64,000 nucleotides of DNA from Malus domestica (GCF_042453785.1 NC_091661.1:26093501-26157500), one strand, 5' to 3'. Positions 47,013 to 60,528 are shown, numbered from the stretch's first letter. Numbers and translations are program-made. The notes: a model not told the origin generated them from the letters alone.

Positions 47013-47453
47013 GGGGGCATTTGTTGCGCTGGACTATCTCGGATTGGACTAGCTTTAAGGACTAAGTTGGACTGACTTAGACTAGACTAAGCTGGACTAA
47101 CTTAGTGAAACGTTTGGTGCAGTGTTGGACTAAGAAGCTGGATAATAACAAATTCTAATATTATATTATTTAATATATAAATTATTAATATTTTATTATG
47201 ATCTAGGTGACCGGAGATGACGAGGAGTCTATCGAGAGTGGTTGTTGAGCATGACGAGGACGAGAGAGGATAGTCTTAGCTACTCCCATGGTTATTGGGG
47301 GGTCTCGCTAAGACCACTTAGTGAAGGGTTTTGTCCATGCTAGTTCCCTTTAGTCTCATTAATGTTAGTCCCAGCATGGAACAAACACAGTATTGGACTA
47401 ACAGCTAGTCCAGTCCAGTCTAATCTCACTTAATAAGGGCAAACAAACGCCCC
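47013..47453. mobile_element. Tourist-like (PIF/Harbinger) MITE, TSD TAA
   Basis: It begins GGGGGCATTTGTTGCGC and ends GGGCAAACAAACGCCCC, inverted matches of the classic PIF/Harbinger type. It is flanked by TAA (47010-47012 and 47454-47456). The interior is rich in GGACTAAG- and CTTAGTCC-type motifs in both orientations. It has no transposase. Confidence 0.82.
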
Positions 47454-47607
47454 TAAAGGATTTTGAAATTATGAGGTACTGAAAGTAGAATTTAATAGAA
47501 TTAAAAAAAAATGTATTGAGCTCAGATATAGTCAATTAAGATTTTTAAAAAGTCTATACAAATCTATATGTATTCAAAATGTCATTAATCTTGAAGAATT
47601 TCATTAA

Positions 47608-47840
47608 GGGTTTGTTTGAAAGTAGTACTTTTAAAATGACTGAAAGTGATTTTGGTGAAATTGATTTTGGGTTATCGGAAGCATTTTAAGTGCTTTTTAG
47701 AAGAAGCATCAGATATGTGATTCTTATAAGATGTACCTAAAAAGATTTTTTGGAATTCACTTGAATTTTTACCAAAGATTGGTTTAAACAATATCTTTAC
47801 CAAAAACGTTTCAAGCCATTTTAAAAAAGCTTGCAAATGA
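47608..47840. repeat. Small inverted-repeat element (AAGTGCTT family)
   Basis: It contains GGGTTTGTTTGAAAGTAGTAC, AAGTGCTTTTTAGAAGAAGC and an inverted end around AAAACGTTTCAAGCCATTTT. It resembles 38623-38826. Confidence 0.55.
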
Positions 47841-48133
47841 AGATTTTGTAGAATTTAAAAATAAATTTTATGCATTACGAATTTCATCTCCACCACTAGA
47901 ATTTCTTTTCAAGTTCCTCTGCCGCTCTCTATCACCACTAACATGTTATCTGGAAAATACACCTTACCCCTTCTCCAGACCCAATGGGACTAGTACGAAA
48001 TCTCTCTGATATTCTCTCGCTGCGTGTGTGTATATGTATATACTTGTATCTAAAACCAAAGATTCTCTTTGTATCTCAAAACCCGTGTCAAAGAAGAACA
48101 CACTTTGCTCTACTGGCTTCTTCTTCACCAACT

Positions 48134-48226
48134 CTACCTTCGGATGTGACATGTTCCCAGATTCTGACCCGAATATCCCCGGAAACCGTAGGCAGTTGCA
48201 GACTTGTCTCGAATGAATGGAGCAAC
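48134..48226 (+). pseudogene. F-box domain fragment
   Basis: Within a short open frame (47984-48247) the stretch LPSDVTCSQILTRISPETVG, then SCRLVSNEWSN, has the F-box pattern: LP-D---ILSRL, a Pro/Ser-rich turn, CR-VS--W. The frame stops after 7 more codons and nothing like the C-terminal repeats of F-box proteins follows. It is either a gene fragment or an exon of a decayed gene. The likeness is to the general family only. Confidence 0.55.
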
Positions 48227-48362
48227 GCCAAGAAGTTACATTGCTAAGCCACTGTTCTTCCTTGTAAAATTACATGCTAAGCCGTTGTTCTTCCTTCTCT
48301 CTCTCAAGCTAATTTTACTGCTGATGGAATCCAATCCTTGACAAACAACCTTTGTTACACAC

Positions 48363-48873
48363 AAGGTCTAAAATATCGATATTATCCCGATATTTCCATT
48401 GAAATTTATGTGTTTTTGGACTACTGATATTTCTGATATCATCGATATTTTAAACCTTGATAGGAACTCTATGTGGTACTAAGTCACTCATGTATCTTAC
48501 CATGCAATGTATAAAGTGTAAAATATTATACTAATTCATTATATATAAATGATTATGGTGTATTTAAACTTTTTTCATTAATTACTACATATTTTCTACA
48601 ATCATAATGTTTGCCAGCTCGTTATATAATCAACTTAAATCAGTTAAATCCATTATGCAATGCATTTCCTTCCAATTTTTTGTGATAAACTATTAGATAA
48701 TTGACTAAATAAACATCCTGCAAAGTTTCAATAAAAATTTCTTAGTTTTTCTTACAATTTCCGTGATTTTTATTCAATTTTTATGGATATCGATAATATC
48801 CCGATATTTCCATCGAAATTTTCGTGTTTTTGAACCATCGATATTTCTAATATCATTGATATTTTAAACCTTA
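48363..48873. repeat. Pair of about 98-bp ATCGATATT repeat units
   Basis: Units at about 48363-48460 and 48780-48873 share TATCCCGATATTTCCAT, GAAATTT, TGTGTTTTTG and ATCGATATTTTAAACCTT. The first begins AAGGTCTAAAATATCGATA, an inverse of its own end. The two could be terminal repeats of one element or two copies of a small one. Confidence 0.55.
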
Positions 48874-50587
48874 GTTACACATATGCAAGGAATCCATAGA
48901 GATCTACATTAGAAACGAATATAAATTTGTTAAAATTCATATAAAATTATCAAGTTTATAAATATTATCGAGAATCTTTCACTCGGAAAAGTCAATACAT
49001 TAAAATCTTCTAAAATTCAAATTAACCGCGCCCCTTTAACAAATCCAAGGCCATGTGTGTATGTTTTGCTGATTTGGTAACTGTGAAAGATTTGTACAAG
49101 ATTCTCTGTGTGTTACTTTATGGAAAAAATTAGTATAAAAACAAAAAACTATTGTCAATTATTGCCTTCCCTTACTGATAGGTCTCTCTCCTACCGGTAG
49201 ACTGATGAAAATATATACAAAGAACATTTTCAACTAATCACTTAATCAAATATTTAATTAGTATATTCACTTTGTCCGGTGATATTAATTATTGAGAAAC
49301 ATTTATAGTATAATAAGTAACATCATTTATACTAATTTTTTTTTAACAAATGATAAGATAATTTATACAAAATCTTTTTAAACTACGAAGAGGGGAATTC
49401 AAATGTAGATCCTCAAATTCAAGCCGAATCCTTTTAACCAATTAAACTAAATCTCTTGACATTATAAGTGCTTTATTGGAAAATGCACTTTTAAGAAGCT
49501 TATTTGCGAAAAATCCCCATTTAAAATAATAAATTTGAATTTAGTATTACTAGATTAGTTGGAGTAATATACATAAAATCCTAACTAAAATCTTAACTAT
49601 AGTTCGGTTTAGATGAATTGTGTGCACCCTTAGAAATGTAATAGTTTGTGTAATGTGTTGATTATTCGCTTAATAATACTTTACTACTCAAAAGATGAGT
49701 AGGGATTCCTCCTCAAAATTGTCATTGCCGATTTACAGAATTTTATTTTTATGATCCGAACCATTCTTATTATAAATTAGTATTATTAAAAATAGATGCA
49801 CATAAATACATAATTGGTAAAAGCATTACAAGTCATCTATGTATTTATTACAATAGATTGAGTAAACGGCTTTAGGTTTAATTCAAATTTTGTAGAGATG
49901 ATTTTTACAGAGTAATTTTCAATGTCAACTGTTCTTATCATAAGTACAAAGTTTTATAATTCGAACACTAAATTTTTTGAATAGAATATCTTACTCATTC
50001 TTGAGTAGCCAACATTATTCTTATTCGTTATATGTATGTTTTAATTTAGTTACAACAAGTAGGTGTTTTATATAATTTTGTGGCAGGTGTAGGGAACTGA
50101 TGGACGTGGAGACTGATACCTGTCTACTACTTGTCTGCGGTCTCTTATGCAACAAGATATTGGCACAATCATAACAACATCACGTAAAACCTGCTTTGTA
50201 TGGCTGGATGTCAAGATAAAAAACTGGCCTTTTGGGGACGTTTTGCTTTTGGAGTAGGGTCTATAATTAAAAGGCAATTTTTAGTATTATTTATCTCACT
50301 TTCTTATAATTTTAGGACGGGAAATGTTATTCTCAAATTTATTTTTATTTTTCACATATTTTTTTTAATTTTTGATTGTTGAATTACATAATTCGAAGAA
50401 GATCATGATAAAAAATTACAAAGTGTGCAAAATAAAATAAGTGTATAAATAACACTTTCTTTTAGAATATCCATCATCCACTGCCACTATCCCACTCCCA
50501 CATCACACATAGAAAAACAAAAGACAAAAACCATGTGAAATAGTTAGAGGATTGTAATCGAAGATAGATTAGTCTGGTTTTATTTTA
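48874..50587. other. Gene-free intergenic DNA
   Basis: I see no recognisable gene. Near 49390-49460 a GAATTCAAATGTAGATCCTC and CCAATTAAACTAAATCTC pattern suggests an inverted, decayed SINE. Confidence 0.4.
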
Positions 50588-50741
50588 AGGAAAACTAATG
50601 AAAAGAGCTTGAAAACTTTGAGTTTTAATGATAAGGACAAAATAAAGGGTAAAGTGAATAGTACCAGATTTGACTTTTTAGTGTAAAAATGTGGTTTTTC
50701 GTTAAAGTGAACAGTACCGTGGGCTTTTCGTTAAAACTTCC
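50588..50741 (-). repeat. GGGAACTTTAACG MITE family copy, TSD TTTATTTTA
   Basis: It runs from AGGAAAACTAATGAAAAG to CGTTAAAACTTCC, with exact 9-bp flanks TTTATTTTA. Confidence 0.85.
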
Positions 50742-51681
50742 TTTATTTTAATTTTATATGTTATAATATGAGTGCATTATTTGTTGATTAATTATAACAC
50801 ATGTTATGCACATATTCTTTGTTCAATATATAATTAGTGTTTTCGTAGAGCGTAGGGAAGCTGGTGAACGAGAAAGGGTAGGGGAAGAAAGGAGAAGAGT
50901 ACGACAGGAGAAGAAATGTGAAACTTTAACGTTTGCTAAGTCTTAAGGTTTTTCCTTTGTCTTTTTTTTTTGTCTTCTCAATGTTATTTGGTTTTTTAGT
51001 TCTTTTTAATTGAATAAAAATTCATATAGTTTTAAATGATATGATTGTCCACCTAAAATGTCACTTAAGATAGTTTGACATTATAGTACGAATATAAGGT
51101 AAAAGTAACGTTTTCCTATTTTAAAACTGAGATTTAAGTACTATTAAATTAAATGTAGTCTAAACATTAATTTAGGAGGAGGCGAATCAGTAGGAAGAAT
51201 TGTGCCTATCACTGTATCACATATAATTGACTCTTTTTACCAGATGCTGACTATTTGATCAGACACATTGCCTATTGTCTAAGCCCCATGTTCGATGGAT
51301 CGGATTGAAAATACATGTTTTCAATTTCCATAAAAAAAAATTTCGGAAATGCATATCAGTTTTAATTTCGGTATTTCATACATTCATACCGAATTCGGTA
51401 TTATCATAATCGAATTATTTTGAAATTTTAAAATTATTGGAGTTGTATGTGTTGACTGATATACACATAAGCAACATACCACATTAGCAAGGTTGTTATC
51501 CACATCAGCTAATCTGTCAGTTAGACAGTTAGGGTTGTAGGAAGCTATAAGGTGGTTATTAGTTTGTTAGAAACTTACCAAGAAAGAAAAGAGCATGTAT
51601 AAATAGAGAGCCTCTCTCTCAGACTTGTATCGAATTCATTCTGCAATATAAAAATCCTTATTCATTCTCTCTCTCGCTCTT

Positions 51682-51718
<37 letters not shown>

Positions 51719-51789
51719 CTTTACAACTTGATATTACTTTGCTCTTCTTCTTCGATTCATAGTGTAGTGTTAAAATGTGTACTTCATGC

Positions 51790-54400
51790 ATTTCAAGTAA
51801 AATGTGTAGGCAACATTTTCCTGTAAAACAAAGTAGTGCTACTTTTATGTTTGAAATAGTACATTCAGATGTATGGGGCCTTCTCCAAAAGTATCAATTG
51901 AAGGATATAGATATTACATCAGTTTTATTCATGAGTATTTAAGGTTCTTGTGGATATTTCCCTTAGTCAATAAATCTGAAGCAGTTTCTGCATTTATAAA
52001 GTTTCATGCTTTTGTATCCAATCAATTCAACACTGATATTAAATGTTTGCAAACTGATGGAGGAGGAGAGTATATGAATAAAGTGTTTGTTACATTTCTA
52101 GAATCAAAAGGGATTGTTCATAGAATATCATGTCCATACACTCCTCAACAGAATAACATTTCTGAGAGGAAACACAGACATTTGGTAGAAATAGCATTGA
52201 CTTTAATGTCTGAAGCAAATATGTCTCCATATTTATGGTATCATGCTTGTTTATATGCAGCGTTTTTAATCAATAGAATGCCAAGCAAAGTGTTACAAAT
52301 GAAGTCTCCATATCAAATGTTGTTTGACAAGGTTCCTGATATTCAAAGCTTAAAAGTATTTGGAACTGCAGTATATCTATTTCTTAGGCCTTATAATGCC
52401 AATAAGCTACATGCAAGGTTTGTTCAATGTGTTTTCCTTGGTTATGCTCTAGGGTATAAGGGGGTTGTATGCTACAATGTTGAAACAAGGAAAATGATTT
52501 TATAAAGGCATGTAATTCAGGATGAATTAGTATTTCCATATAAAATCTTGCACAATACTAAGTTAAGTGAAAGTTCAAAGACTTCGTGTACTACTCAAAG
52601 GCCTATTGTAGTTCAGGTTCCTATTGAGAATGTTATAACATGTCAGAATATTCATAGGGAAAATAATGGTGAGGCTATACATGATGTGCCACTCTATATA
52701 TCAAATCATAGTGTTCATTCTGCTGAAAGATCAAGTTCATTGAATGCAGCATTAGTTTTTGAATCCATATCACTGTCACAGGGTATCTCTTCAACTCCAG
52801 ATTCCTATCCCATCACTCTTAGCTCTATTGGTGTACCACAAATGTTGCCTGTCCACAATGACACACAGCTTGAGGTAATTTTACCTTTCGCATCTCATAT
52901 ATCATCTAATCTTGGTGAATTAAGTAATGCTTCTATTCATCCACAAATGAGTTATAAGGGATATTTAGCTACATTGTCTGAACTTCAATCACTTCAATTA
53001 GCTGAAGACACTTACTTTGGTGGAGGTTTTTCCTTTTTGGTTGTTAATAGTGATGCTGCTGAACCATCAACATTTAGAAAAGCTGCTACAATACCACAGT
53101 GGCAAAGTGCAATGCAAGAAGAGTATAACTCTCTTAGGGCTCAAGGAACTTGGGAATTAGTATCACCACCTAGTGACATGTCTATTATTAACAGCAAATG
53201 GGTATACAAAATAAAAAAGAATCCAGATGTCACAGTTTCAAGGTACAAAGCACGGTTGGTGGCACAAGGTTTTTCCCAGAAGTAAGGTGTTGATTATTTA
53301 GAAACCTTTAGTCCAGTTGTGAGACATACCACAGTTCGAATTGTCCTACCATTGGCTACCATTAACCATTGGGATTTAAGACAGCTTGATATAAAAAATG
53401 CATTCTTGCATGGTGAATTGCAAGAAGATATATACATGAAACAACCTTAGGGATTTGTGGATGTAACTAAGCCAACACATGTCTGCAAACTGATTAAATC
53501 TCTCTATGTGCTTAAACAGGCTCCAAGAGCTTGGAACTTTAAGTTTACAAGCTATCTACCTGAATAGGATTTAAATCTTCAACATCTTTATTTGTCAAAA
53601 AGTGTGAAAATGACATGGTCATACTACTTCTCTATGTAGATAACATTATCATTATTAGTTCCAATTCTAGTAAAGTTCAAAGGATAATCACAGAACTGTC
53701 TGAGGTGTTTGAGCTTAAAGATATGGGCATATTGACATATTTTCTTGGTTTGCAAATCAATTATAAATCCAATGGAGATATTTGTGTTAATCAGTCTAAG
53801 TATGTCAAAGATCTTCTTCACAAAGCTGGTATGGACTCCTGTAAACCAACATCAACACCATGCAAAACTCATAATCCTTTAATTCTCAAAGAAGGAGATC
53901 CATTATCAGATCCCACTTTATATAGATGTATTGTTGGATCACTGCAATATCTAACCTTTAAAAGGCCAGATATTGCATATGCAGTAAACACTGTATGTCA
54001 ATTCATGGCTAAACCAATTGAGGTTCATTTTGGGGTAGTTAAAAGGATATTAAGGTTTTAAAAGGAACTATGCATCATGGAATCACATTCTCAGCTAATA
54101 CAGAAGTGGGGATTAATGCATTCAGTGATGCAGACTTAAATAATAGAAGGTCTGTCACTGGATATGTAATCTATATTGGATGCAATCCAGTTTCTTAGCA
54201 ATCAAAGAAACAAGACTCTGTGTCAAGAAGTTCCACATAAACTGAATATAAGGCCTTAGCTCATACAGCTGCTGATATAGCATTGATCAGAAGTGTGCTA
54301 AAAGATATGGCTATAGTATTGAATTCTTCCCCTGTGATCTATTGTGACAACAAATCGGCCATTGCTATAAGTGCAAATCCAGTGTTTCACTCCACGATTT
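51790..54400 (+). pseudogene. Copia pol remnant: integrase, reverse transcriptase, RNase H
   Basis: The integrase core is in the frame 51873-52505 (TDGGGEY and ERKHRHL carry two catalytic acids; the first lies just upstream in VHSDVWG, reached by a frameshift near 51870). RT starts at about 53100 (WQSAMQEEYNSLRAQGTWEL) and has stops at 53283, near 53448 and near 53565. The catalytic YVDD is YVDN in LLYVDNIIII, a lesion at an essential aspartate. RNase H motifs (QYLTFKRPDIAYAVN, later SRSST and ALIRSVL) are frame-broken. It cannot make an active polyprotein. Confidence 0.9.
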
Positions 54401-54404
54401 GTCA

Positions 54405-54721
<317 letters not shown>

Positions 54722-55248
54722 GTATGACTTCATTAATACCAAGGTAAAAATAATGTCATTTCCATGGCTCTCTCTCCAATATATAAATTTTTTTTATAGT
54801 TCTCAAACTCTCACATTTGTATGTAATATATTCAAGAGAGTTGTAATTGAAAAAAATATTTACATATTTGAGTATATTGTATTACAAACCCAAAGTCCAT
54901 AAGTACATATTAAGTGTATGTAATAGAGTAATGAAAGTTTCGGAATTTCAGATCAGATTTGAAATATTAAGTACATTCCAATTTCTATCCATTTTCTTCA
55001 GATTGTTTTCTTTTTGGATTTCAGAATTTCGATTTTGAATTTGAATCAGATGGAATATTTTAGATTGTTTCGCCTCAAAATCAGTTGGAATCGAATATTC
55101 CTATCCAAGTTGCACCCGCAATGCCTATAGAAAATTGCAATTTTTTTTATTGTTACAAATGAGTGTTGAGAAACTTTTTTTTTGTTATGGAAGTAGTGTT
55201 TCGAACCGCACTTCTTTCCTTTATAAACTATTTGATTTAATTGGAGTA

Positions 55249-55379
55249 CTTAGTACTACGGTCTGGTGGTATTCTGCTTCACTTAGAAGTGAGAGATTTT
55301 AGGTTCGAATCTCGTGGATGACAAATTTGATACCAAATTAAGTTACCCATTATGTAGCATAACCAATTTAAAAAAAAAA
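55249..55379 (+). mobile_element. tRNA-derived SINE with oligo(A) tail and 10-bp TSD
   Basis: The body has a box A-like GGTCTGGTGGTATTC and a box B GGTTCGAATCTC, the Pol III promoter of tRNA-type SINEs, and ends in an A run. It is flanked by AATTGGAGTA (55239-55248 and 55380-55389). A weak relative is at 23366-23395 (ACTACGATCTATTGGTATTC). Confidence 0.8.
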
Positions 55380-55557
55380 AATTGGAGTAACTATTCTATG
55401 GAAAACAAATTGAAACGAAAATGTGCCTTAAATTATTCTCTTAAAAAGCTAAACGAAGCTCCCCCACCCGAAAAATTTCTCCACTGGCCAGAGCCTAGAA
55501 TCATAGTGCATGGACGATCTTAATTAGATTCAATTCAAATATATCTATGGTTTTTTT

Positions 55558-55702
55558 GGTAGTGCTATTCACATACCAATTTTTATCTCTTACATATTCT
55601 TGTTAATAATATTCATTGACAGTCTTCAATTCATTCGATTCGACGATCGAAAATGAAAAGGGGTGTGTGAGAGACAAAAATTAGTGTGTGGATAGCACCA
55701 CC
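55558..55702. repeat. MITE with GGTAGTGCTATTCACA / GTGGATAGCACCACC termini
   Basis: Inverted ends enclose a core with TTCATTCGATTCGACGATCG, similar in design to 6866 and 24799. Confidence 0.65.
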
Positions 55703-56398
55703 TTTTCTTTGTTGAGTGCATTTTTCTTACCCTCTAAAGTGAGAGTGATACTCATTCTTTTATTGATTATCGTTACGTTAGTTTAAATTTCAAAATTTAT
55801 GTCTTAAATCAATTAAACAATAACTTAACGAGGTCAATGAGGAAGTGAGCACCACCCCACTTGAAGGAGGAGCAAAGTTGCCCTCTTTTCTGTGTTATAT
55901 CTCTTCTGACATTGGCTTTGCTTTAGAGGATGTTCTCTGGTGTGATGAACCTTAAAGAAAGCACCCTAATACCTAGGACGTTCCTTTATAAATTCCTCCC
56001 TCAGATACGGACTACATGAAAAAAAAAGGTTGATGAAAAAAAAGGTTGATGAAGTTAGCTGTAGATTTGGTATTGATGCCAACGCATGCATCTTATGTGG
56101 AGGGTGCCCTTGGCTTTGTGCTCGTATTCGACTCTTCCTGCGATTGACCTCTCTTTTGGTTTACATTGTTCATGCAGAATATTTACTTGCTAGGATATGC
56201 ATATAAAGCTGGAGACGAAGTTTAACTATTCTCCCCCTTTATAAATAGTCGATAGTCTCCCCTATACATAGGGCTTAACTCATCAAATATTGAACATGTG
56301 ACTTTGTACTTTGTTATATATTTAAAAGCGATTTAATAATTGCCGATTTTAGTTATAATAAAAATACGTCAAAATACAATAATCTCAATTCAGTTGAC

Positions 56399-56432
<34 letters not shown>

Positions 56433-56556
56433 CCATCACGTGGACACACGTATTTTACTTTTACAATATTATAAATTAGTACGAGCAGTGTGCCTATCCA
56501 ATATGCGAAAGATGCCTTAGATGTCCACAGAAAGTCATATATATTAAAATAATACT
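55703..56556. other. Gene-free intergenic DNA
   Basis: Ordinary sequence with a poly-A run at about 56400-56427. I see no gene. Confidence 0.45.
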
Positions 56557-56565
56557 AAATTTCAA

Positions 56566-56785
56566 GGACTTGGATTGTCTGCCCTCCCATTTTGGTGCCC
56601 TTCCTGTGCCCTCCTGTTTTGTGTGGTCACGGTTAAGCCACGTCAATATTTTATATTATTTTTTTATAAAAATAATAAAACAAAAAGAAATATTAATATA
56701 AAATATTGACGTAGCTCAACCATGACCACACAAACAGGAGGGCACACGGAGGGCACTGAAATAAGAGGGCAGACAATCCAAGTCC
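56566..56785. mobile_element. Mutator-type MITE, 220 bp, 9-bp TSD AAATTTCAA
   Basis: It begins GGACTTGGATTGTCTGCCCT and ends AGGGCAGACAATCCAAGTCC, with arms of about 95 bp. Exact flanks AAATTTCAA lie at 56557-56565 and 56786-56794. Confidence 0.9.
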
Positions 56786-56843
56786 AAATTTCAAAGTCTA
56801 GGAAACTAAGGAGAGGTAATGCATGCCTATCCCATTATTTATT

Positions 56844-56996
56844 GGGAACTTTAACGAAAAGCACCTGGTACTGTTCACTTTAACGAAAAACATATTTTTA
56901 CACTAAAAAGTCAATCATGGTACTATTCACTTTACCTTTTATTTTGTCCTTATCATTAAAACTCAAAGTTTTCAAGCTAGTTTCATTAGTTTTCCT
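56844..56996 (+). repeat. GGGAACTTTAACG MITE family copy, TSD TTATTTATT
   Basis: It runs from GGGAACTTTAACGAAAAGC to CATTAGTTTTCCT, with 9-bp flanks TTATTTATT on both sides. Confidence 0.85.
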
Positions 56997-57005
56997 TTAT
57001 TTATT

Positions 57006-57860
57006 AGGATTCCATATCTACAGTTTGATCATGAAGAGATAGGAAGATCGGATTTTCTTATTTAAACAAATCCATAATTTATTTCTGGATTGTTTTAGTT
57101 AACTCAATCTCATAAACAATTGGTGGAAATTCATTTAGCCATGTGGTCCATTTAATCTTGTCGAACAAAGGCATGCAATATTATCCCTAACAATGTGATT
57201 TTCACGGTATTGTTTAAGAGTTGTATTATTGTTTGTCACCGGCCCTCTGGCTTTCTTTTTTGCCTGGTTCTATAAATAATATTTCCCATATCGATCCTTT
57301 GACTTTAATTATAAAAAAAAAAAAATTAACATCAAAATAAGTCCCCCGCTACCAACTTCTATGTGGCCCTTAAATAGTACTTAAGGGTACTGGATCTATC
57401 TATAATAATTATATGTGGCATTGAGATCTTGCTTACATAAAAGAAAGGAGAGGATCGTATGGATAATGATTCTTAAACATCATAAAAAAAATTATTTTCA
57501 TAAAGCACGTATGAGATTGTATATATGTTTCCATTTTTATAAGATCAAGTTTGCAATTAGAAGTGATTCGTGATAGTTAATCTTGTTTTGTTGCAATTGC
57601 ATAACTACTAGTGCACGTTTTCATAGATAGACAAATCGTCATAGGTTTGATTTTCACACGCTCTCTTTTATCTTCTTGTATTCTCCTTCGTGTTTTAAAC
57701 CCAAAAATTAGATAAATTAATAATAAATAACCAACATAAGTAAACATAAAAGTGCATGAGAACAAAAAATGGGTGAGACTCATTCGGGGGAATTGGCCAA
57801 ATCACTTTTTGTTAACCTTTCCTGGTTGGATTATATGTTTTGGCCTGACTTTTTGGTAAC
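57006..57860. other. Gene-free intergenic DNA
   Basis: I see nothing beyond AT-rich sequence. Confidence 0.4.
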
Positions 57861-59383
57861 TTAGGTCATCTCCAACCGAAGGTTCTAGAGGGTCAGAAGG
57901 CCGAAAATAGCTCAAAAACCGTCTCCAATCGAGAGTTAGGAACAGAGGGCTCGTGGGCCCCACGAAATTTGAAAGGGCCAAAGGGCCAATTGGCTGGCCT
58001 AATACAGCTAGCCAGCTAGCCCCGGGTTAGGCCAGAAATTCTCGCATTCTTGTCGGATATTGTAATACCCTGAAAAATTTAAACATATGAATATGTGGAG
58101 AAAATAAAAAATAAATTGATTTATGGTTATGAAAAATTTAATTGAGAACTTTAAAAGTTTTGGTTCTCGAGATTATTATAAATTACGCTATAAAATTTAT
58201 TGATGTGTGTAAAAAGATGAAAATGGCTCTCGTTGACTAAACGTAATTATACGAGGATGTATTTTACCCTCACATATTTTATTGTATTTCTTGGCATATT
58301 TGGATTGAGCTCGATCTTACGAGCACATAGGTGAACACTGTTCGTCAAATGGAATTATAACGAATAAAATAGAATCGAATGAAAGTAGGGGCAAAATATT
58401 CATTTTGCCATGGTGTCAGAAAGGTTCTAGATTTTGTTTTTTTGATGGAAATATGCTAAAAAAAATAAAAATGAAAGAACAAGGAGAAAGATGGGGGGAG
58501 GAAAAAGGGTTGCCAATTGGGGAGAATGAGGAGGTAGAGAGACCATTGAGATGAAAGGAGAGGAAAGGAGGGAGGTGTAAAGCACCCAAACCGAGCCCTT
58601 GCAACCCATACCCAACCCGTGTAGACCTCGAACCCGACCCTTATTACCCATTTTCGGTGTATTTTCGTCAGTTTTCCGACGATCCAAAGCACCCAAACAC
58701 GCGGGAAACACTCTAAGACCTTCTCTCTTTCCATTACACCTTAAGTTCGATGGACTTTAGCCTTAAAAATAGGGAAACCTGCATGGTGGGTACGGCGGGT
58801 TCGTGTGTAAATTCCTCAAATCCTTAAATGTTTTCCTCCGATTAACACCACCATTAGACTTCCCTTGAGGCCTAGAACAAAGCCCACACATTGGTTTGGG
58901 GCGTCGGAGTTGTTTTGGAATTGAATCAAGAACACCCAATTCGAGGGTTTCCGGCAGGTTTGAGTGAAATTAGAGCTTTTCCCAACCAAATTGGACTTGG
59001 CCACATGTATAAAGTTTGCTTTACTCTTTGAGATCTTCATTTCTGTATTTGTTTTAGAATTTTTAGAAATAGTTGAATTTTCCAGCGGGTCAGGCGGCTG
59101 ACCGCCACCCGCGGCGGCGCACAGCCCGGGGAGTCGACATTGTGTTTTTGTACGAATTTCGTTATTCTAATTATGTTTTGGCATTTAATCTACGTGTTTT
59201 GAATCTTAACACGAATGTTGTATATTTTGGGTTAATTAAATAGTTTTGGAATTAGTTGGAAATTGGTTTGTGAACTACGAAAGACTTAATCCCTGTTTAG
59301 GTTATGTAGGTAGTCTAACGAGAAGTTAGATGCAGCCTTAAATAATCAAGATTAATCTTAAGTTGAAATTTGTATATGAAGAG

Positions 59384-59742
59384 TGTTTGTACCATACTTA
59401 GGGCCTCTGTATTTAGACTTCGTATAAATACTCGGGGGACTTAAATGTAATTATGTAATAAATGAAAGGGCAAATATGTAATAAGTGAGGAGCCCTTATT
59501 CTATAAAAGGGACTCCTCACCCTCACAATAGGGGAAGCTCTGGGATTTAGAGCAAAGCCTCACTCTTCTATTCAGATGCTCTCTTCCTCACAATCCTCTC
59601 ACAAATAGAGAAATACAATATCAGTGTGGACGTAGCCCAAACACTGGGGTGAACCACGATACATTTTGTGTTCTTTACTTTCTTGTAGATTCACGGTCAG
59701 ATTTACGTTGTTCCAAGACCCCTCCACTTTTGTGCATCAACA
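59384..59742 (+). repeat. 5' LTR of the non-autonomous element
   Basis: 359 bp, with a TATA-like CTATAAAAGG at 59501-59510 within its presumed U3 region. Confidence 0.9.
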
Positions 59743-59893
59743 TTTGGCAGCGCAGGGAGATGCGAACACCTGTCCCTGATCCTCCATAGCAGAATTAGCT
59801 TGATTCTTGGGTTTTCTGCGTCTCATCTTCTTCTTCAATTCCAAACCCCAAAACCCTGTCAAGCTAATCTACTGCACCAGCACAATTCACGAA

Positions 59894-60079
59894 ATGGAGA
59901 AGGCGCTCGCCGAGCTCAAGCTCCTCCATAATTACCAGGTCAAGCATCTGGGTTTGCAAGATCTTGGCAGCCAGGTTCTCGTCAAGAAAGCACTTGTGTG
60001 TTATTTCGACCGTGTTGGCGACGATCCGAAGGTGAAAGAAGATGCAAAGCCTAGATCCAACGTGAAGGACGAATCCTAG
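59894..60079 (+). CDS. Unrecognised 61-residue frame inside the LTR element
   Basis: MEKALAELKLLHNYQVKHLG begins at 59894 after a leader that itself stays open. The protein looks globular at first (GLQDLGSQVLVKKALVCYFD) and ends with a basic/acidic tail. Codon content and composition look like real coding sequence. It may be the first exon of a captured host gene rather than a retroelement gene. I cannot name the family. Confidence 0.4.
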   Translation: MEKALAELKLLHNYQVKHLGLQDLGSQVLVKKALVCYFDRVGDDPKVKEDAKPRSNVKDES

Positions 60080-60333
60080 GCTATCTGCTCAGAGGCAGAT
60101 TAGAATTCCCGCCTGATCTCACCATCGAGACTTGGGCCACCATAAGGCTCTCGAACGGCTCAAGATCGAGTAGGCTGGCCTATCTGTTGCTGGGTCGGCT
60201 GAATCCGACTGAAATCCAGTGAAAGGTTTCCACTGAGAGCCATTTGCTAGTGACGACCACACCACTCCTAACGTTGGCCGGTGCGCTAGAAGCTGGACTC
60301 GAAATGCCTCCTTACAAGGAGCAGAAGCTGAAC

Positions 60334-60528
60334 TCGAAGAGCAGAGAGCTGCTGACGTGGGCTCTGGTCAAGGTGAGTCAGCTTGGTGACCGTGTGATTG
60401 CCTTCCATGTGCTCGTCTATGATAGTTTCTGCAACTTGAAGCAGGTGGATCTCAAGCTCAAAATCTGCAGAGGAACATTAATCAAGAAAATATTAGTTCG
60501 GGAAGCGAATTGGTATACTGCAAGTAAG
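60334..60528 (+). pseudogene. Captured fragment of a USP-domain protein kinase gene
   Basis: SKSRELLTWALVKVSQLGDR, then VIAFHVLVYDS, followed by FCNLKQVDLKLKICRG and IKKILVREA, match from memory the N-terminal universal-stress-protein-like region of a plant receptor-like cytoplasmic kinase family. The linker between the two blocks is missing, as if an exon piece were deleted or spliced out. The frame stops at 60553-60555 and no kinase domain follows. No retroelement protein shares this sequence. Confidence 0.55.
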
